Shown here piece after piece: positions 55,601-56,722 of a DNA stretch of 64,000 bases. The DNA is from Panopea generosa (taxonomy: Eukaryota > Mollusca > Bivalvia > Adapedonta > Hiatellidae). The stretch is from NCBI GenBank assembly GCA_029582155.1, contig CM055901.1:45599580-45663579 (forward strand), written 5' to 3'. The position numbers and the translations under genes are program-made. The notes beneath the pieces are model-generated. The model ran no database searches, had not been told where the DNA came from, and worked only from the letters and a program-made list of their open reading frames with translations. Every line of letters begins with the position of its first letter. The first letter of the stretch is position 1.

Positions 55601-56722
55601 ATAGCTTATACCAGTATATCTTTGCCATCAATTTCAGGTGTAGCTTATACCAATATATGTAAGCCATCAATTTCATGTAAAGCTTGTACCAGAATGTGTT
55701 TGCCATCAATTTCAGGTGTAGCTTTTGTCTGTATATGTTTGCCATCTATTTCAGGTGCAGCTTGTACCAGTATATGTTTGCCATCAGTTTCAGGTATAGC
55801 TTGTACCAATGTATGTTTGCCATCAATTTTAATGTGTGGCTTGTACCAGTATATGTTTGCTATCATTTTCAGGTGTAGCTTGTACCAGTATATGTTTAAA
55901 CTCAATTTCAGGTGTAGCTTGTAACAATATATGTTTGCCATCAAATTTAGTTGTAGCTTGTGTCAGTATATGTTTGCCATCAATTTCAGGTGTAGCTTGT
56001 ATCAGCATATGTTTGGTTGATGGTCAAGGTAACCAAGTTAAGTTGCTCCAGTGCCCCAAACCCTCAAGTCTGGCCTATATGGACATAGAGACCAAGGAAG
56101 ACTTGGAGGCTTTTGTTGTCACACAAGTGTATGAGATGAAACACCAGGGCAAGAAACCAGGTTTGCATGTGCAGTATTTGAAAATTGAAAAACTAGTCTT
56201 GTTATAAAATTATTGTCTTATGTCTTCTACTTCTTCAACTTGATATAGAAAATGAAAACAATTAAAACAATTTTTGGCAACTCTCTGTTTTGTACTATGT
56301 CGGTTGTGATATGAGTAACTGCCTTGAGCGTTTATTTCCATTACTTTTCATACAGTATGTACATGTTAAAATTTATCATTGAAATAATTCTGTAACAAAA
56401 GCAATTTTATTGGGTATAAATTTGTGACGACACTTGAAGTGAATAAAAAATAAATATAATTTTTATAATTTCATGAGTTGTATATCTATGGCAGGACCTA
56501 CAGCCTTGATCCAGTTCCATATCTGGGAACGAGGCGACGTGGAGATTCCCGTGCTGCAGGAGAAACTGATTTTGTCACTGAAACACACGCTGTGTGATGT
56601 CGTCATGGAGTATTATGTGCTGACAGCACCCCTATGTGAGATTCCTAAAAATTTGAAGGAGTTACTCCCTCCCCTGCCCACACTGTCATCTGCACCCTCC
56701 TCACCTTACTGTAGCATGCAAG
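1585..56722 (+). CDS. SZT2: SZT2 homolog (KICSTOR subunit), 25 internal exons, both ends missing
   Basis: In vertebrates SZT2 is the very large scaffold of KICSTOR (with KPTN, ITFG2 and KICS2), which holds GATOR1 at the lysosome and restrains mTORC1 when amino acids are scarce. The chain rests on 25 exons, each bounded by AG and GT, whose phases all match and whose joined frame has no stop; the sum is 5,749 nt, about 1,916 codons, against roughly 3,400 residues in vertebrate SZT2. Family identity comes from recognised blocks: LFPVDLACISTL (exon 1), VFQSLQKGH and FLHASCGHFQQL (exon 6), FINFTCTVKSRL (exon 9), RRRMPNFWLIMQIGS (exon 14), CPCVWRTSFYIHPGL (exon 17), ALRSVLNTFSVNNRNNMF (exon 18), and HTLCDVVMEYYVL (exon 25). 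Exons 3 and 13 are long, serine-rich and probably disordered. No start codon, promoter or stop of this gene lies in the window. A C-type lectin gene is nested antisense in intron 18, and several introns carry arrays of copied exon edges. I recognised the family from memory; no alignment was run. Confidence 0.88.
1679..3965 (+). repeat. 57-bp array of the exon 1 donor, about 40 copies
   Basis: Each unit repeats the last ~20 nt of exon 1 (CTGGTATAGTCAATACAG, later CTGATATAGTCAATGTAG), then the splice donor (AGAGTAAGTACTG) and about 25 nt of intron. Successive GTAAGT sites lie at 1698, 1760, 1817, 1874 and 1931, so after the first step the spacing is exactly 57. Copies nearest the exon keep the exonic ACAG; later ones carry GTAG. 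Minus-strand open frames across it (19-residue period) are by-products of the 57-bp period, not genes. Confidence 0.95.
4063..8813 (+). repeat. 58-bp array of the exon 2 acceptor, about 80 copies
   Basis: The unit is TATATAATTTCAG followed by ACCATGGGCTGGTACAAACA, then TTGTGGTAAAGTGCACAATA. It matches the true acceptor and head of exon 2 (TATATTTTCAG, then ACAACAGACTGGTACAAACA). In the SZT2 frame the unit gives PWAGTNIV where the real exon gives QQTGTNIT. Each copy has an AG acceptor and a GTAAAG donor-like site 25 nt later. Copies decay towards exon 2 (8580-8813). A 464-bp higher-order period (8 units) is visible, for example 6661 versus 7125. Confidence 0.95.
8814..8941 (+). CDS. SZT2: SZT2 exon 2
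   Basis: 128 nt: one base completes GA-A (Glu), then 42 codons, then G. It encodes EQQTGTNITSLSQTIQHVAF and later NLLSLLPKSQQAELIYPTF. Acceptor TTTTCAG, donor ATG/GTATGT. It is the parent of the 58-bp array immediately upstream. Confidence 0.85.
8985..9775 (+). mobile_element. mariner-like element remnant
   Basis: About 0.8 kb between imperfect inverted ends: GGGATC...GTAGACTTTTGCC at 8992-9019 and its reverse complement at 9751-9770, the left end carrying ~8 extra bases. Near 9366 a short + strand frame (MSGLVEYCSFIKFCSLSDY) resembles the start of mariner transposases, where IKFC followed by a GKT-type segment is usual. It ends quickly, so the copy is dead. It sits just behind the donor of exon 2. 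TA target duplication is plausible but the AT-rich flanks do not settle it. Confidence 0.5.
9860..10044. mobile_element. MITE, TACAGTCAAACC family, copy 1
   Basis: About 185 bp with inverted ends: TACAGTCAAACCTGTCTTAA on the left and GGTTAGACTGTA on the right, with inner subterminal copies of CTTAAGCAGTCAC/GTGACCACC type. A second copy lies at 51389-51570. Non-autonomous; no ORF. Confidence 0.7.
10045..11986. other. intron 2 remainder, AT-rich
   Basis: No gene recognised. Short open frames at 10447-11102 on both strands have no family resemblance. It contains one strong imperfect hairpin at 10907-10948 (TGGTCTTGTGGTTTTT against AAAAAACCACCAGGACCA). The final acceptor is TTTTTAG at 11986. Confidence 0.5.
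11987..12996 (+). CDS. SZT2: SZT2 exon 3 (long)
   Basis: 1,010 nt: 2 nt complete G-AT (Asp), then 336 codons, ending phase 0 at ATA AAG/GTCAGT. It starts DPDEKNPENQKSAKESNYLL and contains FSLIFEELHASNHREVTL, a long Ser/Gln/Glu-rich stretch (about residues 60-240) that is probably disordered, and a more conserved end LYLPVYVYDCVTHNVLDSLI. The start is set by the acceptor, upstream of the first Met in this frame. Confidence 0.85.
12997..13639. other. intron 3
   Basis: AT-rich intron. At 13490-13570 there is a stretch resembling the tail of the tRNA-derived SINE seen complete at 43346-43575 (GCTACTCAGATTTATTC). Nothing else was recognised. Confidence 0.5.
13640..13678 (+). CDS. SZT2: SZT2 exon 4 (39-nt microexon)
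   Basis: Exactly 13 codons, SIQNLRRSDRVDQ, between TTTGTATAG and CAG/GTTAGTG; phase 0 at both ends. It could be skipped without changing frame. The call rests on splice sites and phase only, so it is weaker than the other exons. Confidence 0.6.
14000..14138 (+). CDS. SZT2: SZT2 exon 5
   Basis: 139 nt, starts phase 0, ends phase 1 (AAA G/GTAATG). It encodes DEEDSSYRYSWRSQERRS and later ENLWQHCASLSEMHYHCYVK. It joins in phase to exon 6, continuing with GVFQSLQKGH. Confidence 0.8.
14215..14940 (-). repeat. ~177-182-bp tandem repeat, 4 copies, with an open PAN-like minus-strand frame
   Basis: The landmark AGGACACTCATACTTGGAT recurs near 14344, 14526, 14703 and 14881. On the - strand each unit reads QCQWTMKCRSHSASAVYNVM followed by VSCNYDPSMSVLA; the frame stays open across about two units (177 nt = 59 codons). 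The cysteine spacing and the AVYNV...SCNYD pattern are reminiscent of PAN/apple domains, but this is only a resemblance. It is either a tandemly copied exon of an antisense gene or a repeat that happens to be open. No splice-linked partner was found. Confidence 0.6.
14941..16980. other. intron 5, AT-rich stretch
   Basis: No gene, RNA or clear repeat recognised. It contains long homopolymer A and T tracts at 16030-16115. Confidence 0.5.
16981..17597 (+). mobile_element. non-autonomous element with 10-bp inverted ends and internal ~147-bp tandem units
   Basis: It begins ATACCCCCGA (16981-16990) and ends with the exact reverse complement TCGGGGGTAT (17588-17597). Between them lie about four tandem copies of a ~147-bp unit starting ACATAACTCTATTCTTGCTA and containing CCTTGTCCGGAGCATAACTT and GAATTTCATCAAGCTTCATA. 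Copy number is estimated by eye. No ORF of note. The class is not identified. Confidence 0.6.
17598..18324. other. intron 5, end
   Basis: A degraded dispersed repeat with a 20-plus-base T tract near 17880-17900 and phrases (CTGAAACCACTAAGCC) shared with the palindrome-ended repeat family. No gene was seen. Confidence 0.45.
18325..18589 (+). CDS. SZT2: SZT2 exon 6
   Basis: 265 nt, enters phase 1 (G-GT), leaves phase 2 (GAA AT/GTATGT). It encodes GVFQSLQKGHIIECQDVDAA, then ICEESLPLETNITTFLHASC, GHFQQLVNEV and an acidic tail. The SLQ(R/K)G...D block followed by IT.FL...CGH is one of the strongest SZT2 signatures here. Confidence 0.88.
18590..19918. other. intron 6 with SINE fragment and microsatellite
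   Basis: Mostly AT-rich. At 19180-19275 lies an antisense tRNA-derived SINE head (GGGGTTAGAACTAACAACCT on +, the reverse of a B-box, followed by CACTACACTAGCGCC). At 19551-19650 a TCTTCTACAATG/TCTACAACG microsatellite is open in several frames on both strands but is not a gene. Confidence 0.55.
19551..19650. repeat. ATGTCTTCTACA-type microsatellite
   Basis: Alternating 12- and 9-base units TCTTCTACAATG and TCTACAACG. Because the units are multiples of three, frames on both strands remain open (Ser/Thr/Met on +, Asp/Val/Glu on -). No splice or start context supports coding. Confidence 0.8.
19919..20138 (+). CDS. SZT2: SZT2 exon 7
   Basis: 220 nt, takes 1 nt to finish AT-T (Ile), ends phase 0 at CCA ATG/GTAAAC. 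It encodes IDTPSLNKHIPSVLEIPKVT, LHGLIKNKVLDCVQKWFRPV and PDFYFYCPETPM. Acceptor TATTTAAG. Confidence 0.85.
20652..20703 (+). CDS. SZT2: SZT2 exon 8
   Basis: 52 nt, NEELSDDRETTASDAGT plus G; acceptor TTTTTTGCAG, donor ACAG/GTAAAA. Acidic linker. It joins in phase to GMANTATDLPEAD of exon 9. Confidence 0.78.
21100..21235 (+). mobile_element. tRNA-derived SINE fragment
   Basis: GAGTGGGTGGTCCAGGGGTT, then GGGTCGTGGGTTTAGTTGG (B-box-like) and the tail phrase GGTTCTACCCGAAAGACTTGG shared with other SINE copies in the window (37729, 49945). Diverged. Confidence 0.5.
21501..21822 (+). mobile_element. palindrome-ended dispersed repeat, copy a (truncated)
   Basis: It begins AGCTCTACTTGCCAAAGGCC, a mutated form of the family's left hairpin CTGGCCAAAGGCCAG, followed by the family phrases TTAGCAGCACTTTCTCTGAA and TTCAAGATGGCTACC. 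It breaks off into the TATATGATATAG satellite. Confidence 0.7.
21830..22265. repeat. TATATGATATAGTTCAAGTA satellite, copy 1
   Basis: Irregular ~34-40-bp tandem units TGCTATATGATATAGTTCAA + GTATTACACC. The same satellite, with the same flanking phrase (TGCTATATGCAGGAGTATAA) and followed by the same palindrome-ended repeat, occurs at 61080-62960. The two blocks are paralogous. Confidence 0.85.
22329..23239 (+). mobile_element. palindrome-ended dispersed repeat, copy b
   Basis: An end-to-end copy: left hairpin CTGGCCAAAGGCCAG, internal CACATGGATGTTTCTATTGC duplicated near 22448 and 22950, and right hairpin AGGCCCTCTTGGGCCT. No coding capacity. It ends about 80 bp before SZT2 exon 9. Confidence 0.8.
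23319..23585 (+). CDS. SZT2: SZT2 exon 9
   Basis: 267 nt, phase 1 in and out (donor TTG A/GTAAGT). It encodes GMANTATDLPEADVTMV, an acidic stretch SEESMEDDADLDIDF, then SPLFINFTCTVKSRLQQYS and ISLKNIAACL. The PLF...LTC.V(K/R)SR block is typical of SZT2. Acceptor TGTCCCCAG. Confidence 0.87.
23586..25731. other. intron 9
   Basis: A 2.1-kb AT-rich intron. I see no gene, RNA, tandem array or clear mobile element; a short piece at 25500-25590 has SINE-like wording in antisense. Confidence 0.5.
25732..25936 (+). CDS. SZT2: SZT2 exon 10
   Basis: 205 nt, phase 1 in, phase 2 out (TCC AT/GTAAGT). It encodes SELSTVIENLSEVDLGDLKI, TFDLNCLTLPSDLE, then a serine-rich tail SNSSLGGYSNSSSDAGDRL. A mobile repeat begins only 26 bp after its donor. 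Confidence 0.86.
25963..26830 (+). mobile_element. palindrome-ended dispersed repeat, copy c
   Basis: It starts GCTCTACTAGCCAAAGGCC (one hairpin mismatch) and carries the family phrases twice (near 26080 and 26580). The right end is lost. It begins 26 bp inside intron 10. Confidence 0.75.
26831..27641. other. intron 10 remainder
   Basis: AT-rich. Short local duplications of CATAGCATGAGGATTTTATG-type sequence at 26950-27060. No gene seen. Confidence 0.5.
27642..27720 (+). CDS. SZT2: SZT2 exon 11
   Basis: 79 nt, takes 1 nt (AT-T, Ile), ends phase 0 at GAA GAG/GTAATA. It encodes DVKHLRDPIVHLPQMQQDAV and TKCMEE, then joins IELLLRDEIV of exon 12. Acceptor TACTTTTAG. Confidence 0.85.
27721..30010. 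other. intron 11, left part
   Basis: AT-rich. 27855-27950 matches the SINE tail found at 43346-43575 (GGTGGCTCTACTCAGATTTA, then AATAAAACTGGATATGCCAT). A ~38-bp direct duplication lies at 28430-28495 (CCATAAATAGATATATTCTA). Nothing else recognised. Confidence 0.5.
30011..30511 (+). pseudogene. mobile-element ORF relic with a 2A-like motif and a cysteine-protease-like segment
   Basis: The frame 30011-30310 runs QWRCKIGSFSG, then a hydrophobic stretch (LFMLIILC) ending in GDVERNPGPP, which fits the D-V/I-E-x-N-P-G-P consensus of 2A-like ribosome-skipping peptides. After the motif the same frame gives VNGYFHQDHQIC, one stop codon (30308-30310), then GRPCCLAFFANAFLKQFDSF and LYAGDYLYRSTKE up to a final stop near 30511. 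The pattern (G-x-(F/Y)HQ..., a Cys-containing helix, GD.LY) resembles the OTU/C76-like protease segment I associate with helicase-coding mobile elements; that assignment is inferred. The internal stop marks the copy as dead. It lies in SZT2 intron 11. Confidence 0.6.
30512..31190. other. intron 11, right part
   Basis: AT-rich, no features recognised beyond the acceptor GTGTGGACCAG at 31190. Confidence 0.45.
31191..31382 (+). CDS. SZT2: SZT2 exon 12
   Basis: 192 nt, 64 codons, phase 0 at both ends. It encodes IELLLRDEIVSNLRRIPPIK, VTKHIHTSHEIGKANV and VESVPLQFVFGVEQSKEKFM. Donor GAG/GTTTGC is weak but the next exon continues the block as EFQKMNLQSYQL. Confidence 0.86.
31383..31988. other. intron 12
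   Basis: AT-rich; GATTATGGGTTCAAATCTAG near 31530 is B-box-like and may be a SINE trace. No gene recognised. Confidence 0.4.
31989..33363 (+). CDS. SZT2: SZT2 exon 13 (long)
   Basis: 1,375 nt, phase 0 in, phase 1 out (ACA T/GTAAGT). The first ~45 residues are conserved (EFQKMNLQSYQLIKEEKWYY, LAMKRMIGYNFINAVDLSSA). The rest is a long Ser/Pro/Lys-rich region with repeated (R/K)RRS motifs (INRRRSKD, ERRRSCD) and SSP motifs, probably disordered and open to phosphorylation. The antisense frame at 32342-32620 is a shadow. Confidence 0.88.
33364..33848. other. intron 13
   Basis: 485-bp intron with no recognised feature. Confidence 0.5.
33849..33987 (+). CDS. SZT2: SZT2 exon 14
   Basis: 139 nt, phase 1 in (T-CG), phase 2 out (CAT AG/GTAAGT). 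It encodes SYDGDMSEIDDSATTF, RRRMPNFWLIMQIGSTVVDI and LYHH. The PNFWLIMQ..., V.(I/V)..H pattern is a strong SZT2 signature. Confidence 0.88.
33988..34959. other. intron 14, left part
   Basis: AT-rich, no recognised gene or repeat. Confidence 0.45.
34960..35762 (+). repeat. ATGTTAATTGTGT array enclosing three decayed copies of the exon 15 head
   Basis: A short-period repeat (TTAATTGTGTATG, ~13-14 bp) is interrupted by three ~75-nt copies of the start of exon 15, each with its own AG, at 35068, 35234 and 35399. Copy 1 stays open for ~27 codons (SITIYTREMGHESNEEMM); copies 2 and 3 carry frame breaks or a stop. Each is preceded by GTGGACAGCCAG or TGGACAACCAG like the true exon. Confidence 0.9.
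35763..35880 (+). CDS. SZT2: SZT2 exon 15
   Basis: 118 nt, takes 1 nt (AG-T, Ser), ends phase 0 at CAG/GTAAGA. It encodes SITVYTRETGHESNEEMIEQ, LLAQVKANVEETCRKVNQ. The acceptor (GGACAACCAG) has almost no pyrimidine tract. Three upstream decoy copies share it. Confidence 0.84.
36205..36480 (+). mobile_element. tRNA-derived SINE
   Basis: The head GTGTATAGAATGTTGGCTAC plus GAGGTTGCAGGTTTGATCCC (A- and B-box-like), then CTCTGGTTCTACC...GGAAATGGATT repeated three times, and a tail ending CGAGCTAAAATAAATCAGTA. It is related to 37729-37965. Confidence 0.7.
36640..36908. repeat. 48-bp minisatellite, 5-6 copies
   Basis: The unit is TAGGTTATAATTATGATACC + TTTATACAGCAACCATAGAA + TAAATTCA. Its 16-codon period keeps an antisense frame open. 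Not visibly derived from an exon edge. Confidence 0.9.
36909..37543. other. intron 15, end
   Basis: AT-rich with no recognised feature; acceptor TGCTTTTCTAG. Confidence 0.5.
37544..37676 (+). CDS. SZT2: SZT2 exon 16
   Basis: 133 nt, phase 0 in, phase 1 out (AGC A/GTAAGT). It encodes LLLLYNLYETRMCHALLVDA and ADEDVSWKLDKGPKL. It directly continues CRKVNQ of exon 15 into NQLLLL..., a block typical of SZT2. Confidence 0.87.
37729..37965 (+). mobile_element. tRNA-derived SINE
   Basis: The head GGGCGGTAGTGTAATGGATA...GGTTGTGGGTTCGATCCCC has clear A- and B-box sequences, followed by the tail phrase GGTTCTACCCAGGAAGCGG and an end TCAAACTAAAATAAATTAG. This is the best-preserved SINE of this family in the window. 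Confidence 0.8.
37966..38624. other. intron 16, middle
   Basis: Contains a diverged dispersed repeat (ATACACGGGCTGGAGGATTG, then TGAGTTATGGCCCTTTTCAA). No gene. Confidence 0.45.
38625..38895 (+). repeat. ~33-35-bp array of the exon 17 acceptor, about 8 copies
   Basis: The unit is GTAATTGATCTCAG + GTTCAAACTGTTTCATGTT. The true acceptor ends the array as GTAATTGTTTGCAG followed by GTTCAGAGAATGAGG. The second copy even keeps GTTCAGA after its AG. Each unit has an AG in acceptor-like context, though with a weak pyrimidine tract. Confidence 0.85.
38896..39063 (+). CDS. SZT2: SZT2 exon 17
   Basis: 168 nt, phase 1 in and out. It encodes SSENEEDDDDMFERKYLAAA, DLNPGHFDCPCVWRTSFYIH and PGLKRGSGRGSTMSI. 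The C.CVW.T.F..HP.L block is a clear SZT2 match. Donor ATTG/GTAAGA. Confidence 0.9.
39064..40102. other. intron 17
   Basis: Contains a dispersed repeat at ~39090-39310 (TATTATACCCAATAACAAAG, then GTTATTGCCCATGACTTGAT) and SINE-tail-like sequence at 39590-39745 (GGCTCTACTCAGATTTATTC). No gene. Confidence 0.5.
40103..40202 (+). CDS. SZT2: SZT2 exon 18
   Basis: 100 nt, phase 1 in (G-GT), phase 2 out (TTG AG/GTATGT). It encodes GVKALRSVLNTFSVNNRNNM and FVIKETTGNVYYL. This is the most recognisable SZT2 block in the window. Intron 18 that follows is 6.8 kb and hosts a nested antisense lectin gene. Confidence 0.92.
40260..41060 (+). repeat. ~180-bp tandem repeat, 4 copies
   Basis: Units start CTGTAGACACCCAGGTTAAA at about 40273, 40455 and 40634, with a diverged fourth from ~40800. 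Each contains GGATATGAATGAAACTTTGC and TTATGGCCCTTTTG, a wording I associate with dispersed bivalve repeats. No coding frame is kept. Confidence 0.85.
41213..41218 (-). promoter_or_regulatory. possible polyadenylation signal of the lectin gene
   Basis: AATAAA on the - strand, about 1.5 kb beyond the lectin stop and beyond its satellite. If used, the 108-bp array would be part of the lectin 3' UTR. A single hexamer in AT-rich DNA is weak evidence. Confidence 0.25.
41388..42777 (-). repeat. 108-bp array derived from the lectin terminal exon, about 12 copies
   Basis: On the - strand each unit reads TATCAATGGGGAGATGTACC and onward to a stop, that is YQWGDVPCTSHYEPICEMK-stop, followed by ~48 nt matching the lectin 3' flank. 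The true gene ends YQWGDVPCTSHFEPICELK-stop. Seven central copies (41879-42616) are almost identical at an exact 108-bp period (36 codons); those at both edges are diverged. The long + strand frame across it is a by-product of the period. Confidence 0.93.
42712..42926 (-). CDS. lectin exon 4 (terminal)
   Basis: 215 nt: CT completes Ala, then 70 codons and TAA. It holds WLGMTDEDVEGVWKWYNTK, the QPG variant of the calcium motif, EDC, WGD and the last two cysteines. Acceptor TTTCCTTAAAG. Its last ~60 nt seeded the 108-bp array. Confidence 0.88.
42712..45155 (-). CDS. secreted C-type lectin, single CRD, 4 exons, nested in SZT2 intron 18
   Basis: Joining 45107-45155, 44366-44466, 43713-43806 and 42712-42926 (minus strand) gives 152 residues with matching phases and a TAA stop. 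Residues 1-17 are a signal peptide (MMAKFTYLLILLAYFFG). The CRD follows: CTDCPDRWVAFQGSCYEF, YEAENYCRQHHDSHLLQIET, HWLGMTDEDVEGVWKW, and a C-terminal block with EDC, WGD, VPC and ICELK. Six cysteines fit the long-form CRD pattern. Calcium/sugar site 2 is unusual: QPG stands where EPN or QPD is usual, and WGD where WND is usual, so sugar specificity cannot be predicted and may be lost. Such lectins in molluscs often act in the haemolymph, gut or mucus in microbe recognition or feeding. Antisense to SZT2; a TATA box lies upstream. Confidence 0.88.
43346..43575 (+). mobile_element. tRNA-derived SINE, second family
   Basis: A head with GGTCATAGGTTCAAGTCCTG (B-box), the body phrase GTTTCTACTCAGATTCTGAT, CCTCCAATAAAATTGGATAT and the end GTTGAAAAAAGCATTAAACC. 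Related partial copies lie at 13490, 27855, 39590, 50320 and 52130. It sits in the lectin intron 3. Confidence 0.75.
43713..43806 (-). CDS. lectin exon 3
   Basis: 94 nt, NYCRQHHDSHLLQIETALEN then AFVKDILTGHK plus G. Acceptor TTTGACATCAG, donor AAAG/GTGCGT. Confidence 0.87.
44366..44466 (-). CDS. lectin exon 2
   Basis: 101 nt: GT completes Gly, then HSSCTDCPDRWVAFQGSCYE and FPYNKPMTFYEAE. Acceptor CACTTTCAG, donor GAG/GTGACA. Confidence 0.87.
45107..45155 (-). CDS. lectin exon 1 (signal peptide)
   Basis: 49 nt: MMAKFTYLLILLAYFF plus G, donor G/GTAAGT. Two adjacent ATGs (45155 and 45152) could start; the upstream one is taken by convention. The hydrophobic core is typical of a signal peptide. 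Confidence 0.85.
45229..45234 (-). promoter_or_regulatory. TATA box of the lectin gene
   Basis: CCTTATAAAGG on the - strand, 74 bp upstream of the lectin ATG. Transcription ~30 bp downstream would give a 5' UTR of about 45 nt. It fits an inducible, tissue-specific secreted protein. Confidence 0.6.
45781..46480 (+). mobile_element. diverged relative of the palindrome-ended repeat
   Basis: It begins AGCTCTACTGGCCAAAGG like the main family, then differs. It carries an internal duplication (TTCATTTTTCATTGAAT near 45880 and 46188; GAACCAGTGTGAATCGA near 45953 and 46260). No ORF. Confidence 0.55.
46481..46700 (-). mobile_element. tRNA-derived SINE, third family (antisense)
   Basis: Shared wording: GCACTGCCACACTGGAGTGC, AAATGCTGAGTGCCAAGTGA, GGGGATTGGACCCACCACC (antisense B-box). 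Related copies at 49680-49915 (same orientation) and 60845-61010 (opposite). Confidence 0.65.
47032..47090 (+). CDS. SZT2: SZT2 exon 19
   Basis: 59 nt, takes 1 nt (AG-A, Arg), ends phase 1 (AAT G/GTAAGA). It encodes RLKELQAGISRTSMAPEDSN. Short, but its phases fit both neighbours and YYLRL completes the exon 18 block. Confidence 0.82.
47091..47476. other. intron 19
   Basis: 386 bp, nothing recognised. Confidence 0.5.
47477..47653 (+). CDS. SZT2: SZT2 exon 20
   Basis: 177 nt, phase 1 in and out (GCG G/GTATGT). It encodes DSLSMSSGLKRDGTEVLTTP, a serine-rich stretch ISISSSTSTLSLSQSQ, and HDYVELNVHGIQEAG. The VEL.VHGI end is the conserved part. Confidence 0.87.
47939..49650 (+). mobile_element. 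palindrome-ended dispersed repeat, copy d (longest)
   Basis: Both ends present: CTGGCCAAAGGCCAG on the left and AGGCCCTCTTGGGCCT near 49629-49644. The internal ~640-bp segment (ACTGAAACTTCACATGGGTG...) occurs three times (near 48061, 48701, 49328), so copy length varies by internal tandem duplication. Short frames in it are not genes. Confidence 0.8.
49680..49915 (-). mobile_element. tRNA-derived SINE, third family (antisense)
   Basis: AGTGCTGCTACACTGGAGTA, AAATGCTGAGCGCCAAGCGA, GGGGATTGAACCCATGACC (antisense B-box), and GGACTCTCTACCCTTGGACC (antisense A-box region). The best-preserved copy of this family. Confidence 0.7.
49945..50100 (+). mobile_element. SINE fragment
   Basis: GTTGTCTAGTGGTGGAGCAT, then the shared tail phrase GTTCTACCCAGGAAG and CAATCAAAGTAAAATAAATA as in the SINE at 37729. 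Confidence 0.5.
50509..50633 (+). CDS. SZT2: SZT2 exon 21
   Basis: 125 nt, phase 1 in, phase 0 out (GTG CAG/GTTAGA). It encodes GKEIKEHLVQLLQSKLDEAT, LDKIFEMLRRNPQCQLDRED. A conserved helical block of SZT2. The exon itself begins GTAAGG directly after the acceptor AG, which looks like a donor but is coding. Confidence 0.88.
50634..51187. other. intron 21
   Basis: AT-rich, no recognised features. Confidence 0.5.
51188..51352 (+). CDS. SZT2: SZT2 exon 22
   Basis: 165 nt, 55 codons, phase 0 both ends. It encodes FIQRPSSDPTTSLHCTVSNK, ASPHLAAVMYYLRQNLLQYL and HPPKYKSSNTDNHFM. Donor ATG/GTGAGT. Confidence 0.88.
51389..51570. mobile_element. MITE, TACAGTCAAACC family, copy 2
   Basis: 182 bp from TACAGTTAAATCTG to GACAGGTTTGACTGTA; inner CTTAAGCAGTCACC repeats. 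Same family as 9860-10044. Confidence 0.75.
51883..52125. mobile_element. MITE with ~33-bp inverted ends, copy 1
   Basis: The left end is TAAGGCCATTATAAATTAAC + TGTTAGATTATCATCC and the right end reads GATAATCTAGCAATTAATTT + ATTATGACCTTA, its near reverse complement. The centre is T-rich. A second copy is at 60013-60271. Confidence 0.75.
52126..52290 (+). mobile_element. SINE fragment, second family
   Basis: GCAGAGGTTGTGGGTCCTAG, then GTGGTTTACTCAGATTCATT and CCTCCGCCGACAAAACTGGA, matching the SINE at 43346. Confidence 0.55.
52562..52643 (+). CDS. SZT2: SZT2 exon 23
   Basis: 82 nt, phase 0 in, phase 1 out (ACA G/GTAAAT). It encodes DTFDGKQAAIPTDQAFIYIA and PHTARKT. The next exon supplies GT to complete Gly. 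Confidence 0.86.
52660..52775. repeat. ~28-bp minisatellite, 4 copies
   Basis: TTATGTTATGTGAGTCAATA + GTAAAGTG repeated just after the exon 23 donor (from 17 bp into the intron). It does not include the donor itself. Confidence 0.85.
53352..55989 (+). repeat. 39-bp array of the exon 24 acceptor and head, about 67 copies
   Basis: The unit is GTTTGCCATCAATTTCAG + GTGTAGCTTGTACCAGTATAT. It equals the true acceptor (CCATCAATTTCAG) plus the first ~27 nt of exon 24 (GTGTAGCTTGTATCAGCATA + TGTTTG). At 13 codons per unit, the frame gives GVACTSICLPSIS repeatedly, matching the exon start GVACISICLVDG. Nearly every unit keeps TTTCAG/G or TTTTAG/G; a few have lost the AG (TTTCATG). Indels near 54000, 54320, 54370 and 55830 break the array into several open segments. 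Antisense frames across it are by-products. Confidence 0.95.
55990..56160 (+). CDS. SZT2: SZT2 exon 24
   Basis: 171 nt from the last AG of the array, phase 1 in and out (CCA G/GTTTGC). It encodes GVACISICLVDGQGNQVKLL, QCPKPSSLAYMDIETKEDLE and AFVVTQVYEMKHQGKKPG. The start is uncertain: AGs at 55872, 55911 and elsewhere upstream are in the same frame (39-nt steps) with no stop back to about 55836, so longer forms with extra 13-residue units are possible. Confidence 0.82.
56161..56494. other. intron 24
   Basis: 334 bp, nothing recognised. Confidence 0.5.
56495..56722 (+). CDS. SZT2: SZT2 exon 25 (last in window)
   Basis: 228 nt, phase 1 in and out (CAA G/GTAACA). It encodes GPTALIQFHIWERGDVEIPV, KLILSLKHTLCDVVMEYYVL and LCEIPKNLKELLPPLPTL. 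The LCDVV.E...L...LC block is typical of SZT2. The coding sequence continues beyond the right edge. Confidence 0.88.

Noticed and set aside
53269..55944. Long repetitive open frames on both strands (up to 258 codons)
   Set aside because: By-products of the 39-bp period. Only the + frame in phase with exon 24 near 55836-55990 has a plausible link to coding sequence, and that is treated as a finding rather than a gene.
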